NCBI GenBank assembly: GCA_963580285.1
Contig: OY757010.1
Location: forward strand, 214,428,138-214,492,137
From: Lucinisca nassula
Taxonomy: Eukaryota; Mollusca; Bivalvia; Lucinida; Lucinidae
Direction: 5' to 3'
DNA: 64,000 nucleotides
Within the stretch, counting starts at the first letter, position 1, and every line of letters begins with the position of its first letter. Both the position numbers and the translations under genes were made by a program. The notes under the pieces were generated by a model. It did not search any database. It saw only the letters and a program-made list of their open reading frames with translations, and was not told where the DNA came from. Positions 11,150 to 20,024 of the stretch are shown here, piece after piece.

Positions 11150-11516
11150 GTAAGTTGTTATGCACCCCCCACCCACTCCAAGACACGACACTCTGCCACA
11201 ATTCCCAGGGCCCAATGCACAAGATATCATTAACCCTTTTAGTTCCAAATGGAATCTTCCTCCTTATATTAGCAGGAGTCCATTTCGATATTTAGGGGTG
11301 TCAGGTTGTGTTTTTTTAAAATTTATTCGGGAAATGCTTAACTTTTTGCAAACAGTGTAGGCCCTGATCAGACGCCGCCTTCTGCGTCTGATCTGGGCCT
11401 GCACTGTTTGCCAAGTTACCCCTTTAGGGGTTTCTGGTACTGACTGGGTTAAGCAGTAGCTCAGTTCTGCAATGCCATATGATTACTTGTTTGAGAAGTT
11501 GAGATGTAAAATAGAC
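11150..11516 (+). pseudogene. Decayed tandem copy of the GPSM2-like exon (unit 1)
   Basis: After removal of the MITE at 11230-11452, the joined sequence resembles exon positions 11036-11149 plus the first intron bases. Examples are CTGCCACAATTCCCAGGGC at about 11197 and CAGTAGCTCAGTTCTG...TTTGAGAAGTTGAGATGT at about 11453-11508. The splice donor has decayed to TGTAAAATAG and the frame is lost. Ends are approximate. Confidence 0.7.
11230..11452. repeat. HP-B MITE with TTAA flanks
   Basis: TTAACCC...GGGTTAA termini and TTAA at both ends (11230-11233 and 11449-11452) suggest a piggyBac-type target site. The central hairpin has arms GCAAACAGTGTAGGCCCTGA and TCTGATCTGGGCCTGCACTG around CGCCG..GCG. 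Confidence 0.85.
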
Positions 11517-13298
11517 TACGCGAGAAACTGACGGTGAGCTACCATCTAAAGGCAATAGTACGTTCCCTACTATGGGGGACATAACAGTTGACCCTAAGGG
11601 GGTCGCTAAACTGTTGGGTAAGCTCAAAATACATAAGGCATCTGGGCCAGATGACCTGAATGCCAGGGTCCTTAAGGAATGTAGTGCTGAAATTTCTCCT
11701 GTGCTGGCCTTTATTTTCAATGAATCACTTGCCCAGGGCACTGTACCAGATGACTGGCGACAAGCCAATGTTACCCCGGTCTATAAAAAAGGTGAAAAAT
11801 ATGATGCAGCAAATTATAGACCAATGTCGCTTACATGCATCTGTTGCAAAACCCTGGAGCATATATTAGTCAGCAGCATTAACAAACACTTAGCCTTTGA
11901 AAGCATTCTTGCTGACTGTCAACATGGTTTCCGAAGTGAAAGGTCTTGCGAAACTCAACTAGTTCAATTCTTCCATGACATTGTGAGTAATCTGGATGGG
12001 GCCATAAATCGTGGTCACAAACAGACTGACTTGATCATCATGGATTTCGCCAAGGCCTTTGACAAGGTACCTCACAGAAGGCTATTGTACAAATTGGACT
12101 ACTATGGGATAAGAGGATCCACACATAATTGGATTAGCTCATGGCTCTCCGGGCGCTCTCAACAAGTTGTACTTGACGGCCAAGCGTCTGATCCAGTCCC
12201 TGTTCTATCTGGTGTCCCACAAGGTTCGGTCCTTGGACCGGTCCTCTTTTTGATATTCATCAATGATCTCCCTGATAACATCAGGTCATCTGTCCATTTG
12301 TTTGCTGATGATTGTGTCCTCTATAGGGACATATATTCTTCTTCTGACTGTCGCATTTTACAAGATGACCTGGATCGACTTGCACAATGGGAAGCAGATT
12401 GGCAGATGAAGTTCAATGTAGCCAAATGCCATTCAATGAGGGTGTCACGACACCTTCAGGACAAGCAAATTAAGCATGATTACACACTACACCAGCAAAC
12501 TTTGGAGCAAATTCATTCCGCCAAATATCTTGGTATCACCATCACTGACGATCTCGATTGGGGTCAACATATCTCTGAAATAACATCTAAAGGAACTAGG
12601 ACCTTAGGATTCCTTAGACGTAATTTGGCTTTTGCACCTCGGCAGACAAAGGATGTTGCATATAAAACATTGGTTCGCCCTCAGCTTGAATATGCATCAC
12701 CCATTTGGCATCCATATGTTAAAACTCAGATTCAGCAGGTGGAGAAGGTGCAGAGGACAGCTGCTCGATGGACCTGCAGACGATGGCGAAATAGAAGTAG
12801 CGTCGGTGACATGCTTGATGAACTAGAGTGGCCATCCCTGGAGATCCGTCGTGAGCAGTCCTCCTTAACCTTCTTCTACAAGATACATTCTGGTACAGTA
12901 TCAATTAACAAGGATAGGTATTTGACCCCTGCAACAGTGTCAACCCGGACAAGGGCATCAAGAGCAAATAACTCACAGTATCGTAGGTATCAGTCCTATA
13001 GTGATGCCCTGAAAAATTCTTTCTTCCCTAGAACTATTCCTCAGTGGAATAGTCTTCCATCTTCTGCGGTGAATGCCAAGACTGCAGAGGATTTCAAAGC
13101 CCGCACAGTATAAGATTGAGACTCAGAGGTATGCGTTTTAGGATACCTCTGTGCTTGGATTGTAAATAGTTTTAAGGACTCATCCAGAGATGTTTTTTTT
13201 TTTTTTTTGTGCTAAATTCTAAATTTAGCCACCCACCCAACTGAGGTAATGGCCAAATATGACCGACTCAGTATGAGAAGATAGATAGATAGATAGAC
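11517..13298 (+). mobile_element. LINE (non-LTR retrotransposon), 5'-truncated
   Basis: It consists of a reverse transcriptase reading frame, a ~165-bp 3' UTR and a GATA-repeat tail (13280-13298). An upstream in-frame stop at 11512-11514 lies in host sequence, so truncation is at about 11515-11517. ATAGAC occurs at 11511-11516 and 13293-13298 and may be part of a target-site duplication. It splits the tandem GPSM2-exon remnants. Confidence 0.88.
11572..13113 (+). CDS. Non-LTR retrotransposon reverse transcriptase, 5'-truncated ORF2
   Basis: The frame is open from at least 11515. The ATG at 11572 is only the first methionine, because the endonuclease domain and RT start are lost. From this ATG the product is 513 residues: KASGPDD (residues 23-29), NYRPMSLT (81-88), RT motif A MDFAKAFD (157-164), PQGSVLGP (216-223), the catalytic FADD box (244-247), then AKYLGITITDDLDW and a Trp/Arg-rich C-terminal region ending FKARTV. 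The RT copies element RNA at a nicked chromosomal site. Catalytic aspartates are intact and there is no stop or frameshift, so insertion looks recent, yet without an endonuclease it is not autonomous. It belongs broadly to jockey/CR1-type LINEs; the clade cannot be fixed by eye. Confidence 0.9.
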   Translation: MGDITVDPKGVAKLLGKLKIHKASGPDDLNARVLKECSAEISPVLAFIFNESLAQGTVPDDWRQANVTPVYKKGEKYDAANYRPMSLTCICCKTLEHILVSSINKHLAFESILADCQHGFRSERSCETQLVQFFHDIVSNLDGAINRGHKQTDLIIMDFAKAFDKVPHRRLLYKLDYYGIRGSTHNWISSWLSGRSQQVVLDGQASDPVPVLSGVPQGSVLGPVLFLIFINDLPDNIRSSVHLFADDCVLYRDIYSSSDCRILQDDLDRLAQWEADWQMKFNVAKCHSMRVSRHLQDKQIKHDYTLHQQTLEQIHSAKYLGITITDDLDWGQHISEITSKGTRTLGFLRRNLAFAPRQTKDVAYKTLVRPQLEYASPIWHPYVKTQIQQVEKVQRTAARWTCRRWRNRSSVGDMLDELEWPSLEIRREQSSLTFFYKIHSGTVSINKDRYLTPATVSTRTRASRANNSQYRRYQSYSDALKNSFFPRTIPQWNSLPSSAVNAKTAEDFKARTV

Positions 13299-13437
13299 TA
13301 TTACCACTCCCCCTACCTCGTCTACCTGACACAATGCCCAGAGCTCAACTCACAAACTGTTAATTGATAATACATGTATCTCAGAACTAGAATACCAGAT
13401 GATAACTGAGCTGTTAATGAGATGTCAGATAGGTTGT
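13299..13437 (+). pseudogene. Decayed tandem copy of the GPSM2-like exon (unit 2)
   Basis: Matches exon 11036-11149 in order: ACACAATGCCCAGAGCTCAA, CAAACTGTTAATTGA, TATCTCAGAACTAGAATA and CAGATGATAAC...GAGCTGTTAATGAGATGTCAG. The donor has changed from GTAAGT to ATAGGT, and indels disrupt the frame. It is preceded by a CCACTCC..CCTAC stretch matching the intron start at about 11163. Confidence 0.75.
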
Positions 13438-13784
13438 TACCCCGTAACAGGTGGTAAACATTTAGAAACATTTTGGGTGAATGGACAGCAAATTAGCAGG
13501 AAAGAATAGAAAAAAACAAACAAACTAAAAAAATCAAATGATGACTACTTTTGGAATTGGTATTTTCAGTCAGTTTTGAAATGGGAACTTTCTCTGAAAA
13601 GAAATAATTTACTGCAAAAGCGACACAAAATAGATGTCAGAAAAACCTGTTCTAGAGCAGTGAAAGATAGTACATGTAATACAAGTGCCTAGATTGGTTG
13701 TCTAATTAAAGAGATGAATTCATTTGCAGCAAATACCTAAGGCCTCATGAAACAAACCTTTGCAAATATAGTCAAATTTCAATG
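13438..13784. other. Intronic sequence, nothing recognised
   Basis: AT-rich intron sequence of the GPSM2-like gene. No exon, hairpin or known transposon end is seen. Confidence 0.5.
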
Positions 13785-14064
13785 CATCACTAAAATGTGT
13801 CTGTATTATTCTGACGCCCTTGAACACCACTTTTATATGGTAAAACTAGGGTTTACAGGGGTAAACCTTATTTTTCTTATTTCTCTTCTAAAATATAGAT
13901 TGTGGGTACTCTTTAGAACCGCCGCGATGAGGGGGTTCTAACGTTTACCCACAATCTATATTTTGAGAAGAAATAAGAAAAATATCACAATTAATCATCT
14001 TAAAATTTTCATTTTTCCAGCTGTAAAACTTACAATGTATTTGTATAGGCTTGTTTTACTAATG
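13785..14064 (+). repeat. HP-A type I MITE
   Basis: The left end is CATCACTAAAATGTG, diverged. The full core has one arm mutated (GAACCGCCGCGATGAGGGGG). The right arm ends TGTATAGGCTTGTTTTACTAATG. It is intronic. Confidence 0.82.
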
Positions 14065-14128
14065 GGCTTGAACACATTTGGAATAATGAAAATTTGTTAA
14101 TGATAGGGGTAGCTTGAGCCACTGAGTG

Positions 14129-14354
14129 TTAACCCATATATTCGTTGTGTCCCTTTTTGGGACGTTGGTTAACAGTGTAGTTCCAGATCAGATGCCATGA
14201 ACATGGTTTCTGATCTGGGACTACACTGTTTGCTCAAAGAATATACATTTTTGTACAAATTACATTAAACTAAACCAACCTGACACCCCTATAATTGAAA
14301 ATGGACCACTCCAAACTTAGTAGGTGGAAGATTCCATTGTCACATATGGGTTAA
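14129..14354. repeat. HP-B MITE with TTAA flanks
   Basis: TTAACCCATAT at the left and ATATGGGTTAA at the right. Hairpin core AACAGTGTAGTTCCAGATCA with its complement GATCTGGGACTACACTGTTT. It is intronic. Confidence 0.83.
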
Positions 14355-14447
14355 TTATAACCCCCAGATCAGGAGGCATACTGTGAAGGAATACCATATT
14401 TATCCTAAGTATTTGGACACATAAACTCCTTTCCATACTTGCTCTAA

Positions 14448-14637
14448 AATTTGAACAAGTGAGTGAGTGAGTGCTTGAGTTTTACGTCCCACCAACAGCT
14501 ATGGTCATATGGAGACGGGACCTCGGTTTAAAGACTCATCCGAAAGTCTGGAGAAGCCAGGGATCGATCCTGCGATCCCTGGTTTACAAGTCGAGTAGCG
14601 TAACCACTACACCACAGAGGCTTCTAATTTGAACAAG
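14448..14637 (-). mobile_element. SINE-3 (tRNA-headed) with TSD
   Basis: Read on the minus strand, the head GCCTCTGTGGTGTAGTGGTT contains an A box, and GGATCGATCCCTGG contains a B box. The body (about 14460-14625) ends at a GTGAGTGAGTGAG repeat. It is flanked by the 12-bp repeat AATTTGAACAAG (14448-14459 and 14626-14637). Other copies are at 48213 and 58790. Confidence 0.88.
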
Positions 14638-14811
14638 TACAATTTACTACCCAATGCTGAGCTTAAAACAGCTGGATGTGTGGAAAACAGTGTAGACCCA
14701 GATGCAGCTGTGTCTATTCTGTTTGCTCAACCCTTTCTGTCCAAAAGCATAAGTTAAATAAGGTAGGGCTGTCTTCTATAATTAAAGGAAAGGTGTGAAC
14801 ACATTCTAATG

Positions 14812-15086
14812 CATCACGAAAACACGCCTATGTAAATTTGACCCCCTGAAACCCCACTTTTTTATATAGAAAAACTGGGGTTTACAGAGGTTTATATAAT
14901 TTGTCTTATTTCTGCTCAAAAACATAGATTGTGGATACACTTTAGAACCGCCTTGCCAAGGCGGCGCTAACGAGTTCCCACTATGTTTTAAGCAGAAATA
15001 TGAAAAATATCAGACTTTTTCATATGATAATTTTATTATTGGAGGTAAAATTTTCAATATATTTAAATAGGCATGCTTTCGTAATG
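14812..15086 (+). repeat. HP-A type I MITE
   Basis: CATCACGAAAACACGCCTAT at the left and ATAGGCATGCTTTCGTAATG at the right. The diverged core is AGAACCGCCTTGCCAAGGCGG. It is intronic. Confidence 0.85.
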
Positions 15087-15393
15087 GAGTTCTCTTAATT
15101 CCAATGAGTTCACTGAAGATACATTTTGAAGATTAAAGAAAATGTCCCAAAATTATCAACCACTATTTCTTAACTGGAGCTAAATGGAAGAATTCCCTGT
15201 GCACTTAAAAACTGGTTAGATTCAGGCATGGTAAATGAGCCAACTGTGTTTGCACCATTGTAGTTACATTGAATTTCTGTCACTCATAAAGTCTAGATAT
15301 TTCTTTCTGCTGTTCTGCATCTTCTTGTGTGGTGTAACATAAAAGACTAAAAATTTGGACACCCAGTGAGCTTGCTGTAATGTTCCTAAAATT

Positions 15394-15606
15394 TTAACCC
15401 TTGTCCTGTTAAGCCCGGATATATCTTATCTTTCAAACAATGTAGATCCAGATCAGATGGGTCCTGAAGAAGCCATCTGATCAGGATCTCTGTTGTTTGC
15501 CATTCAGTTTATTAATTTAATGCAATAATTTGCAACAAGTAATCTGATTTGTTGATAATCAGAAGTGGGTGTGGCATATTTAAATATTCAGCAAGACAAG
15601 GGTTAA
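15394..15606. repeat. HP-B MITE, 'TCCTGCTGAATA' arm subtype
   Basis: TTAACCCTTGTCCTG at the left and AGACAAGGGTTAA at the right. The hairpin core is AACAATGTAGATCCAGATCAG with GCCATCTGATCAGGATC. The arm contains AAGTAATCTGATT and GGGTGTGGC, repeated in the copies at 24174, 25659, 27491 and 33351. Confidence 0.83.
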
Positions 15607-15800
15607 CAAATGTGTTTCATGATCCAGCAAGGAGTCCAAAAATGCAGCTGGAATGGCAAATAGTGTAGACCCTGATCAGACTGCTCCCTTCAGGAGCAGT
15701 CTGATTTGGTCTGCACTGTTCGCTTAGAAGGGAAGTCTGATATGGGTCTGCACTGTTTGCTTAGGCCTCTCTGTACAATACTTAGGATCATTATGGTAGT
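15607..15800. repeat. HP-B-like core hairpin with non-TTAA arms
   Basis: The hairpin CAAATAGTGTAGACCCTGAT...GGAGCAGTCTGATTTGG is followed by a second half-core (TCTGATATGGGTCTGCACTG). Flanks are GCAAGGAGTCCAAAA and AGGCCTCTCTGTACAATACT. Those flanks recur at 35290 and 55960 but not in TTAA copies. Confidence 0.7.
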
Positions 15801-15940
15801 TCACTTATGTGTGCAGTCCAACCAAAATTCTGATGAGGCTTCACATGAGTATGATCAGTGTTACGTTCACCTTGGCTATTAACACGTTAAATAAAGATCC
15901 CTTCTCACTGGCTGATGATGTTTATTCTCTCTATATTTAG

Positions 15941-16135
15941 GGCTCAAGAATTGATGACCAGAGAAGTGCCCTACCCCACAACCGTCAGGCCCCCACTGTC
16001 CCTGATGAAGATTTCTTCAGTTTGATACAGAAGGTGCAGTCAAGTCGCCTAGAAGAGCAGAGAACTGATCTCCCCGACACATCTAGTACAGGGAACCATC
16101 CACAAACAACCCCAGGCAAAAAGAAAAAGAAGTGA
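15941..16135 (+). CDS. GPSM2: GPSM2/LGN/Pins-like GoLoco terminal exon with stop
   Basis: The last coding exon starts after CTCTATATTTAG (acceptor at 15940) in phase 0 and has 64 codons then TGA at 16133-16135. It begins GSRIDDQR, completing the second GoLoco motif started at 11114-11149. The third follows: EDFFSLIQKVQSSRLEEQR. The tail is short and ends in a Lys-rich run (PGKKKKK). Both motifs keep the acidic-Gln-Arg triad needed to bind Galpha-i-GDP. With the exon at 10956 this gives three GoLoco motifs; vertebrate LGN has four, so a further one may lie upstream. Ending soon after the last GoLoco is normal for the family. The 4791-bp intron between the exons contains the LINE, MITEs and SINE-3. 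Confidence 0.92.
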   Translation, partial: GSRIDDQRSALPHNRQAPTVPDEDFFSLIQKVQSSRLEEQRTDLPDTSSTGNHPQTTPGKKKKK

Positions 16136-16408
16136 AAATAGAAAGTGAAATATTTCAGATATGCAGTGCTCTGGGATAAAAGAGAACTTGATATCATTTG
16201 AATTTCCATATCTATATAAGAGCAAGAGCACATATTTTGGTTCTCAGAATGCTCACTGAGTCAGATCTGAACAACACCAAGACGGTCTTAGTGTCAGAGG
16301 TTGATCTAACAGACTGCAGCATATATATTTTTAAATATATTATGGAGGAACATAGATCCCCTAAAAGTTGGGATACATTTGTTAGTTACTATAAAGTGTC
16401 CTAAATTT
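16136..16408 (+). other. Probable 3' UTR of the GPSM2-like gene
   Basis: AT-rich sequence directly after the stop codon. No AATAAA lies before the TTAA-flanked repeat starting at 16409. Confidence 0.5.
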
Positions 16409-16670
16409 TTAACGAGATGACTTACTTTCCTGGCAAATTGTTACAGAAGTGCAGTCCTTGATCAGATTGTGCCTTCAGTAACTGCCTGATCAGAGTCTTT
16501 ATTTCTGCCCAGGTTTTACTGTTCCAATACTGAAAGTACACAATAAACTCTTTGTAAAAACTGACACTGTTCATAAAAACACAAATGGGATAGAAAAATG
16601 TGCTGAAAAATGATGTTAAGCTCTTCCTACATATAAAGTGGAAGATTCCATTCAGTATGAAATGGGTTAA
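16409..16670. repeat. HP-B MITE, diverged, in the 3' flank of the GPSM2-like gene
   Basis: TTAA at 16409-16412 and GGGTTAA ending at 16670. The decayed hairpin core is GCAGTCCTTGATCAGATTG...GCCTGATCAGAGTC. The arm GTGGAAGATTCCATTC matches the 18953 copy. Confidence 0.7.
16542..16547 (+). terminator. Candidate polyadenylation signal AATAAA
   Basis: This is the first AATAAA after the GPSM2-like stop codon (407 bp downstream). It lies inside a decayed HP-B MITE. Use in vivo is not shown by sequence alone. Confidence 0.4.
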
Positions 16671-17335
16671 CAGCTACCCTTTTTCATGCCTATACCTGAG
16701 GTCAAGATCACAGACTTTAAGCTGTAAAAAGCAAACATTTCAGAAAAGGCTACAGAGGTAAAGCTTTACTGTCACATCACAGCTGTTGTCAATTTAATCT
16801 AAGATGTACAACCATTAATGGACAAGTTTGATATAGTGACACAAATTCTCTGTTTTACATGTAACAGCTAAATATCGGGACTTGACAGCTGTGAGTGATC
16901 GAGATAACCAACATCATACTCATTCATAGAACTTGTTCTTTCTACAATGGGTGCTGAATTGTTGACATATTTTTCACTGTTCTCTCTATTCATAGAATTG
17001 TGTAGTTTTATGTAATGTGGGTACTTTTTAGAATCTGTCCACTAGGCAATTTTAATGAGTACCCAAAAGATAGATTTATACACAGAAATTAGAAACATTA
17101 TCTGGAAACTCTTCAAATAAGCGCCACTTTCTTTACTTTCCATGAAAACATGAATGTCTACACCTGACCTGATCTCCTCACATGGTCCTGTTGTTCAGAA
17201 CTAATGATGTCATTAGTTAAAGTATCTTTAAAACTTGGAGCATATAAATATGGCAAATATACCACCAACATTTTTGCTGCAAAACAATGGGAGTAGCCTT
17301 TGCAAACGCAAAAGCTAATCATATTTTTTTTTTCA
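16671..17335. other. Intergenic; one HP-A core fragment
   Basis: Mostly unassigned. A weak HP-A core occurs at about 17010-17100 (GTGGGTACTTTTTAGAATC ... AATGAGTACCCA). No exon is recognised. Confidence 0.5.
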
Positions 17336-17665
17336 ACAAAAATATTAGCTCAGTGGTTATTGCACTTGCCTCTGATGCTAGAGGCCCCCGGTTTGATCCC
17401 CGGCAGTGGGGATAAAATTTCAGTGTCCCAACAGGCTCCATTGACATAATTTCCAGGAATGAATGTCATTAAGTGCACCGTCCTTCGGATTGGGACGTTA
17501 ACTGGAGACCCCCTGTGCAGGGAGAGTCTTCCCCTGTGCAGGTTAAGGCCCGTACTGTAATTACATGATTACTGTGTAGGCTTTTATCCTGCAAACCTGG
17601 AATGTATATAATGTACACTGACTGGGTCCCCTTCTGAGGTTAAGGCGAAACGGAAGAAAAAAAGC
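17336..17665 (+). mobile_element. SINE-4 (tRNA-headed)
   Basis: The head is TTAGCTCAGTGGTTATTGCA (A box) and CCCGGTTTGATCCCCGG (B box, anticodon-stem-like spacing). It is followed by GTCCTTCGGATTGGGACGTT, a block resembling central domains seen in some metazoan SINE superfamilies. The 3' end is GGTTAAGGCGAAACGGAAG then an A-run. No clear duplication of flanks was identified. Confidence 0.78.
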
Positions 17666-18030
17666 TCATTAGTGGTCAAATTGTCTAGCAAGCTCTGGTA
17701 TTTTTTTTTTTAAATATTTGAAGCATATTTGCCATACATATCAAGTGATCAAAGTTTTAACAGTATGTTAGCTAACCACACTGTTAGTTTTGAATCAAAT
17801 GGACCCTGGTCACTTTCAAACAAATAAAAAAGTACCCCCTCAAGAAGTAGTCCATTCTTAATGGAAAGAATTTGATACTAAGGAATTTGCTCTTTCAAGA
17901 GCTTACCCCAAAAGGAAAGGGATATAAAATATTTTTTAATGAGTTAACTCCCCTGAAGGTGTATCCATTCACCTTAAGATATATAAATGTAGTCATAAAC
18001 TTGGTGCTGTGTTTTACTTATTGATGATGA
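17666..18030. other. Intergenic, partly duplicated at 35465-35850
   Basis: The stretch GCATATTTGCCAT...ATCAAAGTTTTAA...GTTAGTTTTGAA...TGACCCT recurs at 35476-35850, where it is split by an HP-A copy. It looks like an old segmental or repeat copy. No gene is seen. Confidence 0.45.
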
Positions 18031-18309
18031 ATCACGAAAACACATCTATATAATTCTGACCCCCTTGAACCCCACTTTTATATAGTAAAACTGGGGTTTA
18101 CGGAGGTAAACCTGATTTTTCTTATTTTTGCTCTAAAATATAGATTGTGGGTACTCGTTAGAACCGCCTCGATGAGGCGGTTCTAACGAGTACCCACAAT
18201 CCATATTTTGTCCAGAAATATGAAAAATATCCAGATTTTCATCAGAAAAAATTCATTTTTTGGTGGTAAAAAAATACCACTATATTTGAATAGGCGTGTT
18301 TTCGTTATG
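18031..18309 (+). repeat. HP-A type I MITE, near-perfect core
   Basis: The ends ATCACGAAAACACATCTATA and ATAGGCGTGTTTTCGTTATG flank a perfect palindrome through GTTAGAACCGCCTCGATGAGG. The palindrome extends to CACAATC on both sides. Confidence 0.9.
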
Positions 18310-18716
18310 AATCATGACACCATTGCTGTACATATACTTGTTTGAAATAAATCGAGCATATGGACTTTTTTTGAGGTGAATGCCAAAAATATTTCATAAA
18401 GTGTATCGAAAACATCAGAATTTCATCTAATGTTTTCAGCACTCAAGATTAAACATTTTTGGTATGCATCAAATAAAAGTAGATTTTCTTTTTATTTTAT
18501 ACATGAAAAAAGTAGTGCTGCAACTGTGAAAATAATATGGTCATTATTTTTCACAATGTGAAAATATTGTATCTTTTCACAATGGGTAAATATAAAGTTT
18601 ATTACCGTAGTTTTTGATATATTTCACAATAAAGTATAAAGTAAATGTGGTTACTGAGACAGTTTCTCAGTTACTACTGATTTTGGCACAGTTGCTCAAA
18701 GCAGTTTTAACCCTTT
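18310..18716. other. AT-rich intergenic sequence
   Basis: Contains an AT-rich near-palindromic patch (AATATGGTCATTATTTTTCA.. around 18530-18620). No gene is recognised. Confidence 0.45.
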
Positions 18717-18948
18717 GGACACCAGTCACAACAATTGTCATCTACTTTCTTGTCGGCTGATTACTTTAAAAAGTGTTGCAAACAGTGTGAACCCAGATCA
18801 GACTGCTCCTGTAGGAGCAGTCTGATCAGGGTCCACACTGTTTGCCTGTATGCAAAAATATGTTTGAAAAGTTTGCAAGACAATGCAACACAGGACACGA
18901 CAGTTGACATTTTCAGATGCAGTTTCTCCTGCGATGTTAAGGGGTTAA
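18717..18948. repeat. HP-B MITE, 'TGTATGCAAAAATA' arm subtype
   Basis: TTAACCCTTTGGACACC at the left and AAGGGGTTAA at the right. Core GCAAACAGTGTGAACCCAGA...GGAGCAGTCTGATCAGGG. Confidence 0.82.
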
Positions 18949-18952
18949 CCCA

Positions 18953-19180
18953 TTAACCCATTTAGTACCAGAAACCCCAAAATGAGTACCCTGGCAAACA
19001 GTGCAGGCCCAGATCAGACACTGCATTATGCGGCGTTTGATCAGGGCCTCCACTCTTTGCTAAAAGTTCAGTCATTTTCCAAATAAATTTCGATGAAAAC
19101 ACAACCTGACAACCCTAATTTTGAAATGGGCTCCTGCTATATATAAGGCGGAAGATTCCATTTGGTACAAAAAGGGTTAA
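18953..19180. repeat. HP-B MITE, GTACCA subtype
   Basis: TTAACCCATTTAGTACCAG at the left and GGTACAAAAAGGGTTAA at the right. Core CAAACAGTGCAGGCCCAGA. It abuts the previous HP-B copy with only 4 bp between. Confidence 0.84.
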
Positions 19181-19342
19181 GTGATCAAAATATTTACTGT
19201 TCTGACATGTAGAGGATATTTGATATTTTCAGTGTATTATCAATTTTATATCACCGAATGTACACCAAAAGAAGTACATTTGTATTTTCAGGAGTGAAAT
19301 CTCAGTATTTCATTGCTTAGCATAAATTAACATTCTATTTTA

Positions 19343-19618
19343 CATTACGCTAACACATCTGTGCAATATAGTGCATTCTTTCATATCTCCAAAATGGCTA
19401 CTTTTCCAATGAAAATTTGTGATATTTTTCTTATTTATACTCTAAAAATAGGTTGTGGGTGCTTGGGTGGTTCATGAGGTGATTCTAACAAATACCCACA
19501 ACCTAAATCTAGGTGCAGAAACAACAAAAATAATGTTTACCCATGTAAACTCCCTGTTTTCCCTATATAAACAGGGGTTTACGGGGGGTATTTATTTCAC
19601 TGATTTGTTATCATGATG
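19343..19618 (-). repeat. HP-A type II MITE
   Basis: Inverted copy. The arm ATCTCCAAAATGGCTACTTT comes first and ACTGATTTGTTATCATGATG last. The core is reduced (GGTTCATGAGGTGATTCTAAC). Confidence 0.75.
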
Positions 19619-19685
19619 ATTTGAGAGTAGCTGTTGAAATGTCAGTTAAAATTATCTTCTTTTTGCTGTATCAAATTTGGAAGTT

Positions 19686-20012
19686 CATTACGAAAACATA
19701 CCTATACAAATACATTGTAAGCTTTACTGCCGAAAACACTAAAATTTTAAGATGAAAAATTGTGATCTTTTTCTTATTTCTGCTCTAAAATATAGATTGT
19801 GGGTACTCATTGGAACCGAGTACCCACAATCTATATTTTAGAGCAGGGGTACTCGTTGGAACCGCCTCAATGAGGCGGTTCCAATGAGTACCCACAATCT
19901 ATATTTTAGAGCAGAAATAAGAAAAATAAAGTTTACCCCTGTAAACCCCAGCTTTACTATATAAAAGTGGGGTTCAAGGGGGTCAAAATTATATAGGCGT
20001 GTTTGTGTGATG
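19686..20012 (-). repeat. HP-A type I MITE with partly duplicated core
   Basis: CATTACGAAAACATACCTAT at the left and ATAGGCGTGTTTGTGTGATG at the right. The core palindrome is present once complete and once truncated (GGTACTCATTGGAACCGAGT). Confidence 0.86.
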
Positions 20013-20024
20013 TAAATATTACAT

